A stretch of DNA of 64,000 nucleotides from CBDDKZ01 sp965230415 (GTDB lineage: Bacteria > Bacteroidota > Bacteroidia > Cytophagales > JAAEPT01): the NCBI GenBank assembly GCA_965230415.1, contig CBDDKZ010000005.1, positions 744,001 through 808,000 on the forward strand. The letters run 5' to 3'. How positions within the stretch are numbered: the stretch's first letter is position 1; each line of letters opens with the position of its first letter. Below, in pieces: positions 35,637-43,777 of this stretch. A program made the position numbers and the translations under genes. Under the pieces are notes generated by a model that did not search any database, was not told the origin of the DNA, and saw nothing but the letters and a program-made list of their open reading frames with translations.

Positions 35637-37511
35637 TTATGGTATCAAGCCAAGACACACCTTTAGTCTGACTATTTTTTTTACTGACAACGTTAACTCC
35701 TCTTCGTACATTTTATTTTCTCTGTATAAATTCAATACTTCGTTGTATAGTTTTTCTTCGTTTTCCGGCATCAATAGCATATCATTGCCCGCCTTTGCGG
35801 CCATTAAAGCTCCACCTTTTATTTTGGCCACGGCCTGCATACCTAAGGCGTCTGTAATCACCAAGCCTTCGTATCCCAGTTCTTTTTTGAGTAAATCGCT
35901 AACTATCTTTCTTGAACAGGTAGACGGAAGTCCGTCGGTACCCCAGGTATCATTGTTTTTAACAGTTATATGGCTTACCATAATAGAGGCTACACCTGCA
36001 TCTATTAGTGGCTTGTATACATCTACTTCTTTCAGCTCTCCGTCAATATATACCGATTCTTTGTGTGTGTCACCCTTTACATAGCCATGACCCGGAAAAT
36101 GTTTAGCGGTAGCTACGATGTTCTGTTCCTGCGTCCCCTCAATAAATGCCTTGCTTAGTCTTACCACTTTCTCCTTTTTATCACCATAACTCCGGGAAGT
36201 AATGAATTTACTGTTTTTAGCCACATCAACTACCGGCGCAAAATTTTGATGGAAGCCAAGCTCCATAAGTTCCTCATTTATTTGATGTGCCACCTGACGT
36301 GAATCGGCTTCATCCACAATTTTATTGGTATTCTTTATTTTTCGAGACCCTTTCAAACGGGAATTAATCAACGTAGGTTCCGCATCAATACTCATTATAA
36401 GCGGTAAATGGCCATTCTCGCGGGCTATTTTCTGTAACTCCGTAATTTGTTTCTTATGACTCCCCTTTTTGCCTTTGAGGAATATAACACCTCCAATTTT
36501 ACCTTCTTTCGTTAGTTTTTTGATGAGCCTGTAAGGCTTACCCAACTCTCCGGCAGAGGGCACAATCATTTGGCCGATGAGCTGCTCTGGGGTCATCTTG
36601 TTAACAATTGCGTCTACTTTTGCGTCTAAATTGGGATTTAAAGTCAAAAAATCATTCACGATATAGCCCTTGTCTTTATAAGCTGCTTTGAGCAGGCCGT
36701 GTTGCTCTAATATTAACGTAGTTAGGTCCTGAAGGTCTATAGCGGTTTTATTTGTCAAATGCAGCTGAAGGGCAAAACAAAAGGTTTTCCCTTCTTGCTC
36801 AACCCAGCCTATGTGCCATGCATTTTTAACAGCGCCTTTTGTTCTGATGCGAGCACTGGAAGCATAGTAAGCATAATAAGACTGTTCGTCTTTTAATGCC
36901 AGTTTTTTTATCCTGCTTTGATGTTTTGTGTCAAAATTAAGTTCATTTTTTATGAGTTTGCTTAAAAAAGCAAGCTGACCCTTCGCTGAAATCTTCAGCG
37001 ATTTCCCTTTGGCTTTATCTGCCTGCCAAAATTCGGCCGGCTTGCCCTTAATAACTCCATTTCCGTAGCTGGCATTTTTGAATGTGCGCTTAAAGTTCTT
37101 TTTGCCCACTATTGTGGCCAATTGTTCCTGATACCATTTGGCTTCCGTTTTCAAGGCCTCTTCCAAGGTCAAATCTTTGTTCCATTCCTTATTTGCATAT
37201 TGCGTTCCATCCCATTTAAGTTGTCCACTTTCGTTCTTCAACACGCCGTTTTCCAATGCCGCAAGCGCGTTAAAAAATGAAAAAGTAAGTCCGGGACTCA
37301 ACTCTTTTTCACATTCCTCTTCATTGTAATAATAAGTCTGACCGGTCTCCATATCCTGAAGAGCGAAGCATCCTGCTACATTCTTTTCCTGAAACAGTGC
37401 TCCCAAATCGACATTATGAGGTGTAATCTGTCCATACACAATTGCCGGCGTAATGAAAGTGATCAGGCCTAATACATTTATTAAAAAGGCGCTCATTGGT
37501 ATCTTTATCAT
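35637..37511 (-). CDS. GH3 glycosidase fused to a degenerate class D beta-lactamase-like domain
   Basis: The 624-residue protein has a signal peptide (~1-27). Residues ~35-275 resemble class D (OXA) beta-lactamase/BlaR-type penicillin-binding domains: SPGLTFSFFNALAALENGV aligns with the STFK helix, GQLKWDGT and WNKDLTLEEALK follow in order, and HIGWVEQEGKTFCFALQL aligns with the end of the fold. But catalytic Ser and Lys are Leu75 and Ser78, the SxV serine is Glu123, and the KTG triad is absent. Residues ~300-624 are a GH3 beta-N-acetylhexosaminidase with AKHFPGHG (~470) and the nucleophile Asp in VITDALGM (~551). It is likely a periplasmic, NagZ-like or peptidoglycan-associated glycosidase with an accessory binding domain. 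Confidence 0.85.
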   Translation of the reverse strand: MIKIPMSAFLINVLGLITFITPAIVYGQITPHNVDLGALFQEKNVAGCFALQDMETGQTYYYNEEECEKELSPGLTFSFFNALAALENGVLKNESGQLKWDGTQYANKEWNKDLTLEEALKTEAKWYQEQLATIVGKKNFKRTFKNASYGNGVIKGKPAEFWQADKAKGKSLKISAKGQLAFLSKLIKNELNFDTKHQSRIKKLALKDEQSYYAYYASSARIRTKGAVKNAWHIGWVEQEGKTFCFALQLHLTNKTAIDLQDLTTLILEQHGLLKAAYKDKGYIVNDFLTLNPNLDAKVDAIVNKMTPEQLIGQMIVPSAGELGKPYRLIKKLTKEGKIGGVIFLKGKKGSHKKQITELQKIARENGHLPLIMSIDAEPTLINSRLKGSRKIKNTNKIVDEADSRQVAHQINEELMELGFHQNFAPVVDVAKNSKFITSRSYGDKKEKVVRLSKAFIEGTQEQNIVATAKHFPGHGYVKGDTHKESVYIDGELKEVDVYKPLIDAGVASIMVSHITVKNNDTWGTDGLPSTCSRKIVSDLLKKELGYEGLVITDALGMQAVAKIKGGALMAAKAGNDMLLMPENEEKLYNEVLNLYRENKMYEEELTLSVKKIVRLKVCLGLIP

Positions 37512-37609
37512 AGCATATTTTTGAACTCAAAATCGTTACAAAATAGAACAATTTCTTTTAAATCCATTAGATTAGCGCCAGAAATCGACTGATCTTAGCT
37601 ATAAGCAGT

Positions 37610-38131
37610 ATGGAAAAATTCACTCGCTACATCCTATTTTTTATTGGTCTGTTTGCACTCAACATAGGTTTAGCACAAAAAACGGGCTACAAGCTCCGGG
37701 CAATAGACCTCAGTGAAGATTTTGGTCCATTGTCTTCAAAAAATGACGAGATCCTCATTCTTATCTATGAAGCTACATCAGCGCCTTATTTAAATCCTCC
37801 TATTCTGGCTCAAAAGATCGTTTTTGACAGTACACATAGCAGTATGAGCGGCTTTTTCGAACACGGTAAAGACAGTCTGATTGTTTACCTTATCGAATTA
37901 GATTTCGACAATAGCATTGAACAAATAGACCCCGTTATAAGGATACATCATGAGCTACTACCCCAGTTATTTCGAAATCAGGATTACAATGAGCTCGAAC
38001 GTTATTTCAGCGGAAAGGATTTGCTTGGACTGAAAGAAATTTTGTTAAAAAAGGAAACAGAGGGTAATCAGGTTGTATTTAAAGGCCGGCATAAAATGGA
38101 CGCTTATCATTATGAGCTGACGCTATTTTGA
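37610..38131 (+). CDS. secreted protein of unknown function
   Basis: The 173-residue product has a signal peptide (~1-22, ending GLAQ). The rest is a beta-rich domain with no motif I recognise, possibly C2-like in strand pattern. It is divergent from the GH3 gene, with 98 bp between starts, and convergent with the gene at 38206. A weak inverted repeat AGGGATG/CATCCCT at 38155-38182 lies after it. Confidence 0.75.
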   Translation: MEKFTRYILFFIGLFALNIGLAQKTGYKLRAIDLSEDFGPLSSKNDEILILIYEATSAPYLNPPILAQKIVFDSTHSSMSGFFEHGKDSLIVYLIELDFDNSIEQIDPVIRIHHELLPQLFRNQDYNELERYFSGKDLLGLKEILLKKETEGNQVVFKGRHKMDAYHYELTLF

Positions 38132-38205
38132 AGATAAATTCTACTTTAGAAAAAAGGGATGAAGTTCTCCAACAACATCCCTCATTATCGCGTTCGCTAT
38201 TTTTA

Positions 38206-39876
38206 TTATTGACAACTATCCGTATATGCCGTAGCTGCTGCAACACGCATATTCTTAGAATTAGGGTACTTCCCAGCCCGAATATCCTCGGCCAGCACAG
38301 GGCAATCTGCAAAATAGTTGGCTAATGATTTTTTGTAAGCCACCAGGTACTGCGCATTACTCGTATTTGTAGTTTTAGGCTCACCCGGTCTGATCATGTG
38401 TATTTCTTTGATGAGTGTATGACTCTCTGAGGTATAATGCTCGTGGTACAATACTTTCACTTTATCTGATTCATACAAGACCTCCATTAAGGTTTTATCC
38501 TTGCCACTCAACACATCGCCATGCATCACCATGGTATATACATGTCCTTCGAATTCACAACGCTCCGCAAAAGAGGAGGAAATTTCTTTTTCGGATGACG
38601 TTCCTTGTTCGATGAAATAAATTTTCCCTTCGCGTTCATTGGTATTCTTCTTATACCATTTAAAAGTCCCTTGTTTCTTGTTACCACTTAAATCAACAAT
38701 GAAACCATTGTACGCTTCAATTACCGGTGCGAGCAACATTTTTTCACGCTCAATTCGCGCAGCTATTTCCGCCTCACGTGCATTATCTTTGGCTTCTTGT
38801 TTCCTTAAAATTTCGGCGAGCTCTTCGTCACTGGCAGGGTCTATTCCTTTATAAGGGTCGATTCCCGACGCTTTGGCCTGAGCCAGAGTTGCTTTTCTCC
38901 TTTCCAGCCTGTTGTTCATTGGCTTCACATAATTCCCCATTACATTAAGCGCCTTTGCTTTGGCGTAGTAATCGGAGGCTTTATTCAAGTCGTCCATCCA
39001 ATAATACGCTTCGGCGATATTTAACAGACAAACAACCCCGATCTTCTTCTGCTTTTTATCACCCAGGTTGAGTGTTTTCAACTTAGCCTCCCAAAAAGCA
39101 ATGGGCTCGGCCAATGCTGTTTTAATAGTTCCACGCGTTGCCTTAGGCCTGATTTGCCCCAATACCTCTACCATCTGATCCGCTGTATTTTGATAATCGG
39201 TGAAATCCATCTTCTTGGTAGTTTTCAGGTACATCACATATACCGATTCATAAGCGCTGTAATAATCCACTTCATTTTTCAGGTTCAAAATTTGACGTTT
39301 GAAACTTCCCTCCAGCTCTTTGGTGATTTTGTTGTAAGCAGCCACTTTACCTTTGGAGCTCCAATATTTTTGTGCATCGACTCTGTTAACAAATGTATTG
39401 CTTTCGTACAAGGAGCTTTGTTTCTTGGAAGTCGGTGTAATGGTAAAATTCGAAGCCGTTTGAGGCGCTTCCAGGCTCCTTCCATTCACATACAGCTCAT
39501 AAGACACGGACACATTGTAACGACAAACAGCTTTCCATCTCGGAGGACCTTCTTTTTGAGTCACTTCAACATACTGGGGACTTAAATTCCCGAAACTTTC
39601 AATGGTAAATCTCACCTTTAGTTCCGGCTCTCCTTTTTCCACCAGGGAAAAAGCTTCCAGTTGTATCTGGTTCTTCAACACATCTTTATCGATCCCTAAA
39701 GCGGATAAATTAGCACGATTTTTAATTTCCACACTATAGGTATTCACTTCCTTGTCTAGCGGATTTACGGGAAGCAACAATGTAGCGGTATTCACTTTTG
39801 TGTATCGCTCTTTTTGAGCAAAAGAAAGGGTAGCCAGTAATAAACAGGCAAATGTAATGCTAAACTTGTTTTTCAT
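38206..39876 (-). CDS. secreted protein of unknown function with TPR-like helical middle
   Basis: The 556-residue protein has a signal peptide (~1-20, ending LSFAQ), a beta-rich N-terminal half (~25-155) and a helical middle (~160-375) with a TPR-like segment (LLNIAEAYYWMDDLNKASDY). A charged coiled stretch follows at ~345-375, then a beta-rich C-terminal part (~385-556) with two late cysteines. I recognise no catalytic motif. It is monocistronic: a 419-bp gap lies upstream. That gap (39877-40295) holds only the terminator at 40253 and shows no other feature I can identify. Confidence 0.78.
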   Translation of the reverse strand: MKNKFSITFACLLLATLSFAQKERYTKVNTATLLLPVNPLDKEVNTYSVEIKNRANLSALGIDKDVLKNQIQLEAFSLVEKGEPELKVRFTIESFGNLSPQYVEVTQKEGPPRWKAVCRYNVSVSYELYVNGRSLEAPQTASNFTITPTSKKQSSLYESNTFVNRVDAQKYWSSKGKVAAYNKITKELEGSFKRQILNLKNEVDYYSAYESVYVMYLKTTKKMDFTDYQNTADQMVEVLGQIRPKATRGTIKTALAEPIAFWEAKLKTLNLGDKKQKKIGVVCLLNIAEAYYWMDDLNKASDYYAKAKALNVMGNYVKPMNNRLERRKATLAQAKASGIDPYKGIDPASDEELAEILRKQEAKDNAREAEIAARIEREKMLLAPVIEAYNGFIVDLSGNKKQGTFKWYKKNTNEREGKIYFIEQGTSSEKEISSSFAERCEFEGHVYTMVMHGDVLSGKDKTLMEVLYESDKVKVLYHEHYTSESHTLIKEIHMIRPGEPKTTNTSNAQYLVAYKKSLANYFADCPVLAEDIRAGKYPNSKNMRVAAATAYTDSCQ

Positions 39877-40252
39877 TTTAATCTCTGATTTTAACAGCGT
39901 TTAATATTCGAACTATGCGCATATGGAGTACTCACAGATCATATCATTGTTCCTATGTATAATTTTCGTTCGTTCCTGAAACATCCAAAGTAGCTTCCAA
40001 GGACTTTTTCAATGAGAATCTACCAACAGCGTGTTGAGTGTTCCTATAAGATTATGCTCAGCCAGGTCATTTAGTTACTTCGTCTTAAAAATTATTCTGA
40101 AGCTTATAGCTGGTTCACAAGTTAGGTCATAATACATTTCTGATGAAGCGATCACAAAACATTGATATACAATGAAAACCACCTGAAATTACGGCTTTTT
40201 TTTGCCCGGCCGACAAAATGAGAAAAAAACAGCTTGCTATTGAAAAATGGTA

Positions 40253-40283
40253 AAAAAAGCCACTTTCAGTAAGCGGCTTTTTA
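40253..40283 (-). terminator. intrinsic terminator downstream of the 239-residue secreted protein
   Basis: On the reverse strand AAAAAGCCGCTT pairs with AAGTGGCTTTTT (one mismatched pair) around a 5-nt loop and runs into T residues. It begins 13 bp after the stop codon of the leftward gene at 40296. Confidence 0.7.
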
Positions 40284-40295
40284 AAATTAGTCTTT

Positions 40296-41015
40296 TTACA
40301 ACTGAGAGTATTCCCAGATGTGTTTCTCCAGGTCGCCCCACTTCAGGTCTTGCTGGTACTTTTTCACAAATTCAGGCTGGTCTGCAAAGAGTTTTGGAAA
40401 TTCTTCTTTGTAGTTTTTCTTAAATAGTCTCCACGCTGCTTTATCGCTTTCCCTTTTAACATAGTAAGACTTGTCAAGCCCGCCGGCAACAGTAATACCG
40501 CCAACACCTGCACTCATAGTTTCACCGGCAAATGGGTCGTGGTAAACTTTTATTTTGTTAGAAAAAGACGGGTTTAACATTTGAAGCATCAATTGCTGTG
40601 TCTTTTTCTTCACAACGGTAGGTGACTTTTCGAAGTACACATAATCGTCTTTTAGCAAGGTAGTGTCGTAATTGGTATTCTTATCCCAATTGTTCATGCT
40701 TCCTACCTGTTCCATAGCAGCATCCAATTTTGCCAAACCAGATGGTGGCAGGTACATATAAACAATCTTGGAAGGCTCTACTTTCATCTTCGTACCGGAC
40801 GCGTCTTTCATTTTAACTAATTCCACCAGACCTTTCGATCTTTTAAAACCAGTACCATACAGATTCCCTTTCATTACGGAGCCATCTTCCATGTGTAAAT
40901 AGCTTGTTTTCTTGTTGGAAAATCCTTCTAAAGGAATCGAAAATTTTTGCGCTCGTGCATTTAATGCAACAGCCAAAATAAAGCAGGTTGTTAGTAAAGA
41001 TAATTTTAGTTTCAT
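40296..41015 (-). CDS. secreted protein of unknown function
   Basis: The 239-residue protein is counted from the ATG at 41015, which starts a signal peptide (MKLKLSLLTTCFILAVALNA, cleaved near ARAQ). The frame is open to 41090 but that extension hides the signal. The mature part begins with a short beta region (HMEDGSVMKGNLYGTGF) that resembles small barrel domains, then a mixed alpha/beta domain ending in a Trp/Tyr-rich helix. No family was recognised. It is followed by a strong terminator. Confidence 0.75.
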   Translation of the reverse strand: MKLKLSLLTTCFILAVALNARAQKFSIPLEGFSNKKTSYLHMEDGSVMKGNLYGTGFKRSKGLVELVKMKDASGTKMKVEPSKIVYMYLPPSGLAKLDAAMEQVGSMNNWDKNTNYDTTLLKDDYVYFEKSPTVVKKKTQQLMLQMLNPSFSNKIKVYHDPFAGETMSAGVGGITVAGGLDKSYYVKRESDKAAWRLFKKNYKEEFPKLFADQPEFVKKYQQDLKWGDLEKHIWEYSQL

Positions 41016-41254
41016 GTTGTAATTATGCTTATTTAAAATATTACTGAATATAGACAATGGGTCTATTATACTCAAGAAAAACACCGTCATATATATAACC
41101 CTACTATGTCATATTGAGATATGCTCATAGATGTATTATACTAATAACTGAACGTGGTATCAAGGTAAACTTTTTCTAATAGGACTATGTAGGGTTAAAT
41201 AATCAATGCATGTGTTTTTTATCTAAATAAGTGCAAGCAATATACGGACCAACT

Positions 41255-42325
41255 TTATTCGGGAGTAACGAATACCAGTAGGTTATCCAAGGCCTTCATC
41301 GTATTCTTTTTCACCACATTTTTTAACAATCGAGTACTTAATCGCTTAAAAACTGATTCCGACTCTGTGTAAATTTCGATGGTTAAATTACTGGAGTCAT
41401 TACCTGTGGGGCTTATGATATAATACTGATAAATTTCATCTGCTATGGGAATATCTTTCGAATATTCGCCATAAATAAATTGTCCGGGAGCCCCCTTTTT
41501 GGTGATCGCTTCAAAATTCAGTTTTTTACTATTGATAACACATACATGCTCTGTTCCTACACGGGTAACCTCGTGCTCGTTAAATTCAAAGCCATTGGTT
41601 CCCTTCACCCATTGTGGCCTAAAATTATAGTTGGTAATGTATTCCAGCAATTTGGTGGCGGAAACGGGAAATTCCTTTGACATACTAAGATTCGGTGGTC
41701 TGTCAAATTCAATGGTACGAATAGGTGGCGCCGGAATTAGTTGCAACTTCTCTTTGTCGACAGGTGAATATAAATAGCGTACCGTTTGCCCATCGTACTC
41801 TTTTTCACCCTGTTTAAATTCGTACAAATCATAATTACCGCTACAATCCAGGCTTAGTTCACTAGCCAGGTCATTACTTATAAGGGCATAGGTGTTGCTG
41901 TCAATATCATTTTTTAGCAAGCGATGTGCTTCAATTACTGCCGGGCCGAAAGGCTTCTGCTTTCCTTGTACATTTATGAAACGTAGGTCGGCACAATGAA
42001 TAATAATCTTCAGTTCCAGGTCTGGCGCTGTTATACAGGCATTGCAGGGGCAGATCCGGTGATTTCTCAACATCTCCAGATGGCTATAAAATTTCGTAAA
42101 CGTATTCTCTATCTGCTTCAGCAGCTGATCGAGCTGCGGCAATTCGGGCAGGTAATAAAACAGCGCATCTCCTTCCACCTCTGCCAGCTCCATCTGCAGG
42201 ATATTGGAATCGATTAAAACTTCCAACAACTCAGAAATAACATGCTCGGCATGCTCGCTTTCTGTGGACTGTACAAAAGAGGTAAACCCGGAAATATCGG
42301 GTATAAATAGTAACGATTTACTCAT
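41255..42325 (-). CDS. DUF2652 protein (nucleotide-cyclase-like N-terminus, SRPBCC-like C-terminus)
   Basis: The 356-residue cytosolic protein starts SKSLLFIPDISGFTSFV and continues with EVEGDALFYY, the pattern of class III adenylate cyclase-like DUF2652 domains (~1-195). Asp9 in PDISGF and the later Asp in EGDA are in the places of the metal-binding aspartates, but the substrate-specifying residues could not be confirmed. Residues ~205-356 look like an SRPBCC/polyketide-cyclase-type lipid-binding fold (FPVSATKLLEYITNYNFRPQW). Function unknown; the fusion suggests a ligand-linked regulatory role. Confidence 0.82.
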   Translation of the reverse strand: MSKSLLFIPDISGFTSFVQSTESEHAEHVISELLEVLIDSNILQMELAEVEGDALFYYLPELPQLDQLLKQIENTFTKFYSHLEMLRNHRICPCNACITAPDLELKIIIHCADLRFINVQGKQKPFGPAVIEAHRLLKNDIDSNTYALISNDLASELSLDCSGNYDLYEFKQGEKEYDGQTVRYLYSPVDKEKLQLIPAPPIRTIEFDRPPNLSMSKEFPVSATKLLEYITNYNFRPQWVKGTNGFEFNEHEVTRVGTEHVCVINSKKLNFEAITKKGAPGQFIYGEYSKDIPIADEIYQYYIISPTGNDSSNLTIEIYTESESVFKRLSTRLLKNVVKKNTMKALDNLLVFVTPE

Positions 42326-42497
42326 ACGCTATAATGACATCTATGTATCAATTGTAGTAGATACGAAATTATGTAAACAATGTGTTTAGATATAGTGTCG
42401 TTTATAACGAAAATAAATTGTAAATCATTCCAGGAATGTCAGTCTTGAGAGAGGAATGTGAGTGTTATGTTAAAGACCAGTCGTATGGTGTGGAAGT

Positions 42498-42518
42498 GTC
42501 TTAGCGAGACGCTAAGAC
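42498..42518. repeat. short hairpin of the CTTAGYG family (copy 2)
   Basis: GTCTTAGCG-AGA-CGCTAAGAC is a perfect 9-bp stem with a 3-nt loop, followed by TAGT. It is 91 bp beyond the 3' end of the small coiled-coil ORF. The same core with the same TAGT-type flank occurs at 42939 on the other side of that ORF. Confidence 0.75.
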
Positions 42519-42608
42519 TAGTAGGGCCCGATAAGACGTTTAAAAAGTCACCAAATTCTTATTGCTCAGAGTCCTTTGCAAGTGACTCTGAGTGGCGGAG
42601 ATCAAAAA

Positions 42609-42848
42609 TTAAGCAATTTTCAAATGCTTTTTAATTGCCTCGATATCACTCTTATTTTTCTCGATCTCTTTTTTGAGGTTCAGATTTTCTTTGAGCTGTA
42701 AATCAATGGAGTCGAGCTTGGTAACTACGCGTTCTCCAAAAAGGTTAAAAGCATCCTTCATTTCATTGATGGAAGAACGCATTTCATCTAAAGTGACGTG
42801 AATATCACCTAATGCGTTGATGATCGTATTTTCTGTGTTTTGATCCAT
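42609..42848 (-). CDS. small coiled-coil protein of unknown function
   Basis: The 79-residue product has no signal peptide or TM segment and is predicted to be helical throughout, with heptads such as LDSIDLQLKENLNLKKEIEK in the second half. It resembles short SlyX- or YbgF-like coils only in general character. It sits between two hairpins of the same family (42498 and 42939) and next to IS remnants, so it may be carried on a small mobile cassette. Confidence 0.6.
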   Translation of the reverse strand: MDQNTENTIINALGDIHVTLDEMRSSINEMKDAFNLFGERVVTKLDSIDLQLKENLNLKKEIEKNKSDIEAIKKHLKIA

Positions 42849-42938
42849 TTATGGTAAATTACATTATTATTTTTAACGAAAAAATCTATTCAAAGATTCC
42901 ATCAACAATATACAATTACCATGCCAGAGGGTAGAATA

Positions 42939-42957
42939 TCTTAGCGAGACGCTAAGA
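42939..42957. repeat. short hairpin of the CTTAGYG family (copy 3)
   Basis: TCTTAGCG-AGA-CGCTAAGA is identical in core and loop to copy 2 and also followed by CTAGT. It lies 91 bp upstream of the start of the coiled-coil ORF, the same distance as copy 2 on the 3' side. Confidence 0.75.
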
Positions 42958-43004
42958 CTAGTGGTATTATATTCACTAATAGATATAACCAAAAGTGATT
43001 ACAG

Positions 43005-43020
43005 ACTCGCGCCAGCAGGG
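43005..43020. repeat. direct repeat ACTCGCGCCAGCAGGG (copy 1 of 3)
   Basis: This is the left boundary of the C-terminal IS4 fragment. The other copies are at 43276-43292 and 43755-43771. Its high G+C stands out from the surrounding AT-rich DNA. Confidence 0.7.
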
Positions 43021-43064
43021 TAAATCAGAAGAAAATTATCTTTTAGGGGGTCAGCTTAGTCCGG

Positions 43065-43255
43065 ATTATCCACTAGCCAAGGCAAAAGACTTTTTAACTA
43101 ATCTTTTCTTTTCAAACAAACTTAGTGGTGTCCTCAAACAAATGTTACACATCTTAAATTCAAGACTTGAAATTATCCGCAAAAACAGGTCGTTTGAACG
43201 ACCCAAAACATCTTCAAGAAGAAGATCAAAATTGATAAATTCTAAAGGGATTTGA
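43065..43255 (+). pseudogene. IS4-family transposase fragment (C-terminal part, + strand)
   Basis: Read rightward, the frame encodes a helical stretch ending LEIIRKNRSFERPK and a basic tail, which aligns with the C-terminus of the intact IS4 transposase at 26452 (IVRKDRKFERKK). The stop at 43253-43255 is followed by CTTAACTTAACGACATTG, which matches the IS end sequence. The N-terminal 80% of the gene is missing on this strand. Confidence 0.7.
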
Positions 43256-43256
43256 G

Positions 43257-43292
43257 CTTAACTTAACGACATTGAACTCGCGCCAGCAGGGG
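43257..43292. repeat. IS end plus direct repeat (36-bp repeat, copy 1; contains repeat copy 2 of 3)
   Basis: CTTAACTTAACGACATTG (43257-43274) plus AACTCGCGCCAGCAGGGG (43275-43292) recurs at 43737-43772 in the same orientation with only two or three mismatches. The first half is an IS4-type end, the second half the G+C-rich repeat. Confidence 0.75.
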
Positions 43293-43690
43293 TGTGAAGT
43301 AAATTTAATAGACTTCCATCTACTGCTACCACTCTTTTTTCTTTCCAATGCTTTTGATATGGAGCATTTTTGTAAAAAAAGTTTAATTGTTCTTTCGATA
43401 GACCAATGAAAGCTTCTGGGTTTAGATTTTTTCTTGATTGAGTAAAAGCACTTTTAGAAACACTGTCAAAAGAGGTTGGAGACTTGGATAGAGCTTTGTA
43501 AAATCTATCTAATTCTGTTTGAACACTTGCTCTACCAAACCCCATCAAACAAATCAGTAATTTTTTAATGTCAGTTTCCTGTTTCGTGTGAATGATGTCT
43601 CTGAAGTTTTGTTCTTTGCAACAAACTCATCATCATCAATAGTATTTATTGTGTTTTTAAAAAGCCCTTCTAAAAATAGGGCTCCTTTGT
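43276..43690 (-). pseudogene. IS4-family transposase fragment (N-terminal part, - strand, frameshifted)
   Basis: Read leftward, the frame encodes SFTRNRKLTLK and, after a 1-nt shift in the A6 run at about 43561-43566, LLICLMGFGRASVQTELDRF and on to VVAVDGSLLNLLHTP, aligning with the N-terminal third of IS4 transposases including the first catalytic Asp (AVDGS). It stops abruptly at the direct repeat at 43276-43292. The A6 run lacks one A needed to restore the frame, so it is not functional. A hairpin AGCCCT/AGGGCT at 43663-43683 lies in its 5' part. Confidence 0.75.
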
Positions 43691-43736
43691 CCTTTTTTTG
43701 ACTACGCCTCTAAATTAATAAAAACTTTTTATTTTC

Positions 43737-43772
43737 TTAACTTAACGACATTGGACTCGCGCCAGCGGGGGC
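43737..43772. repeat. IS end plus direct repeat (36-bp repeat, copy 2; contains repeat copy 3 of 3)
   Basis: This is the second copy of the 36-bp repeat described at 43257, containing TTAACGACATTGG and ACTCGCGCCAGCGGGGG. It ends 6 bp before the stop codon of the immunity candidate gene at 43778. Confidence 0.75.
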
Positions 43773-43777
43773 TATGA

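Noticed and set aside
38155..38182. Inverted repeat AGGGATG/CATCCCT as a terminator
   Set aside because: The stem is only 7 bp with a 14-nt loop and lacks a T-run on either strand; too weak to call.
42995..43255. 86-residue rightward frame starting within the G+C-rich repeat as a real gene
   Set aside because: Its second half is the C-terminus of an IS4 transposase and the start lies outside the homologous part; it is a fragment read through a junction.
43258..43548. 96-residue leftward frame as an intact small gene
   Set aside because: It is an internal piece of an IS4 transposase with an upstream frameshift and a truncated 3' end.
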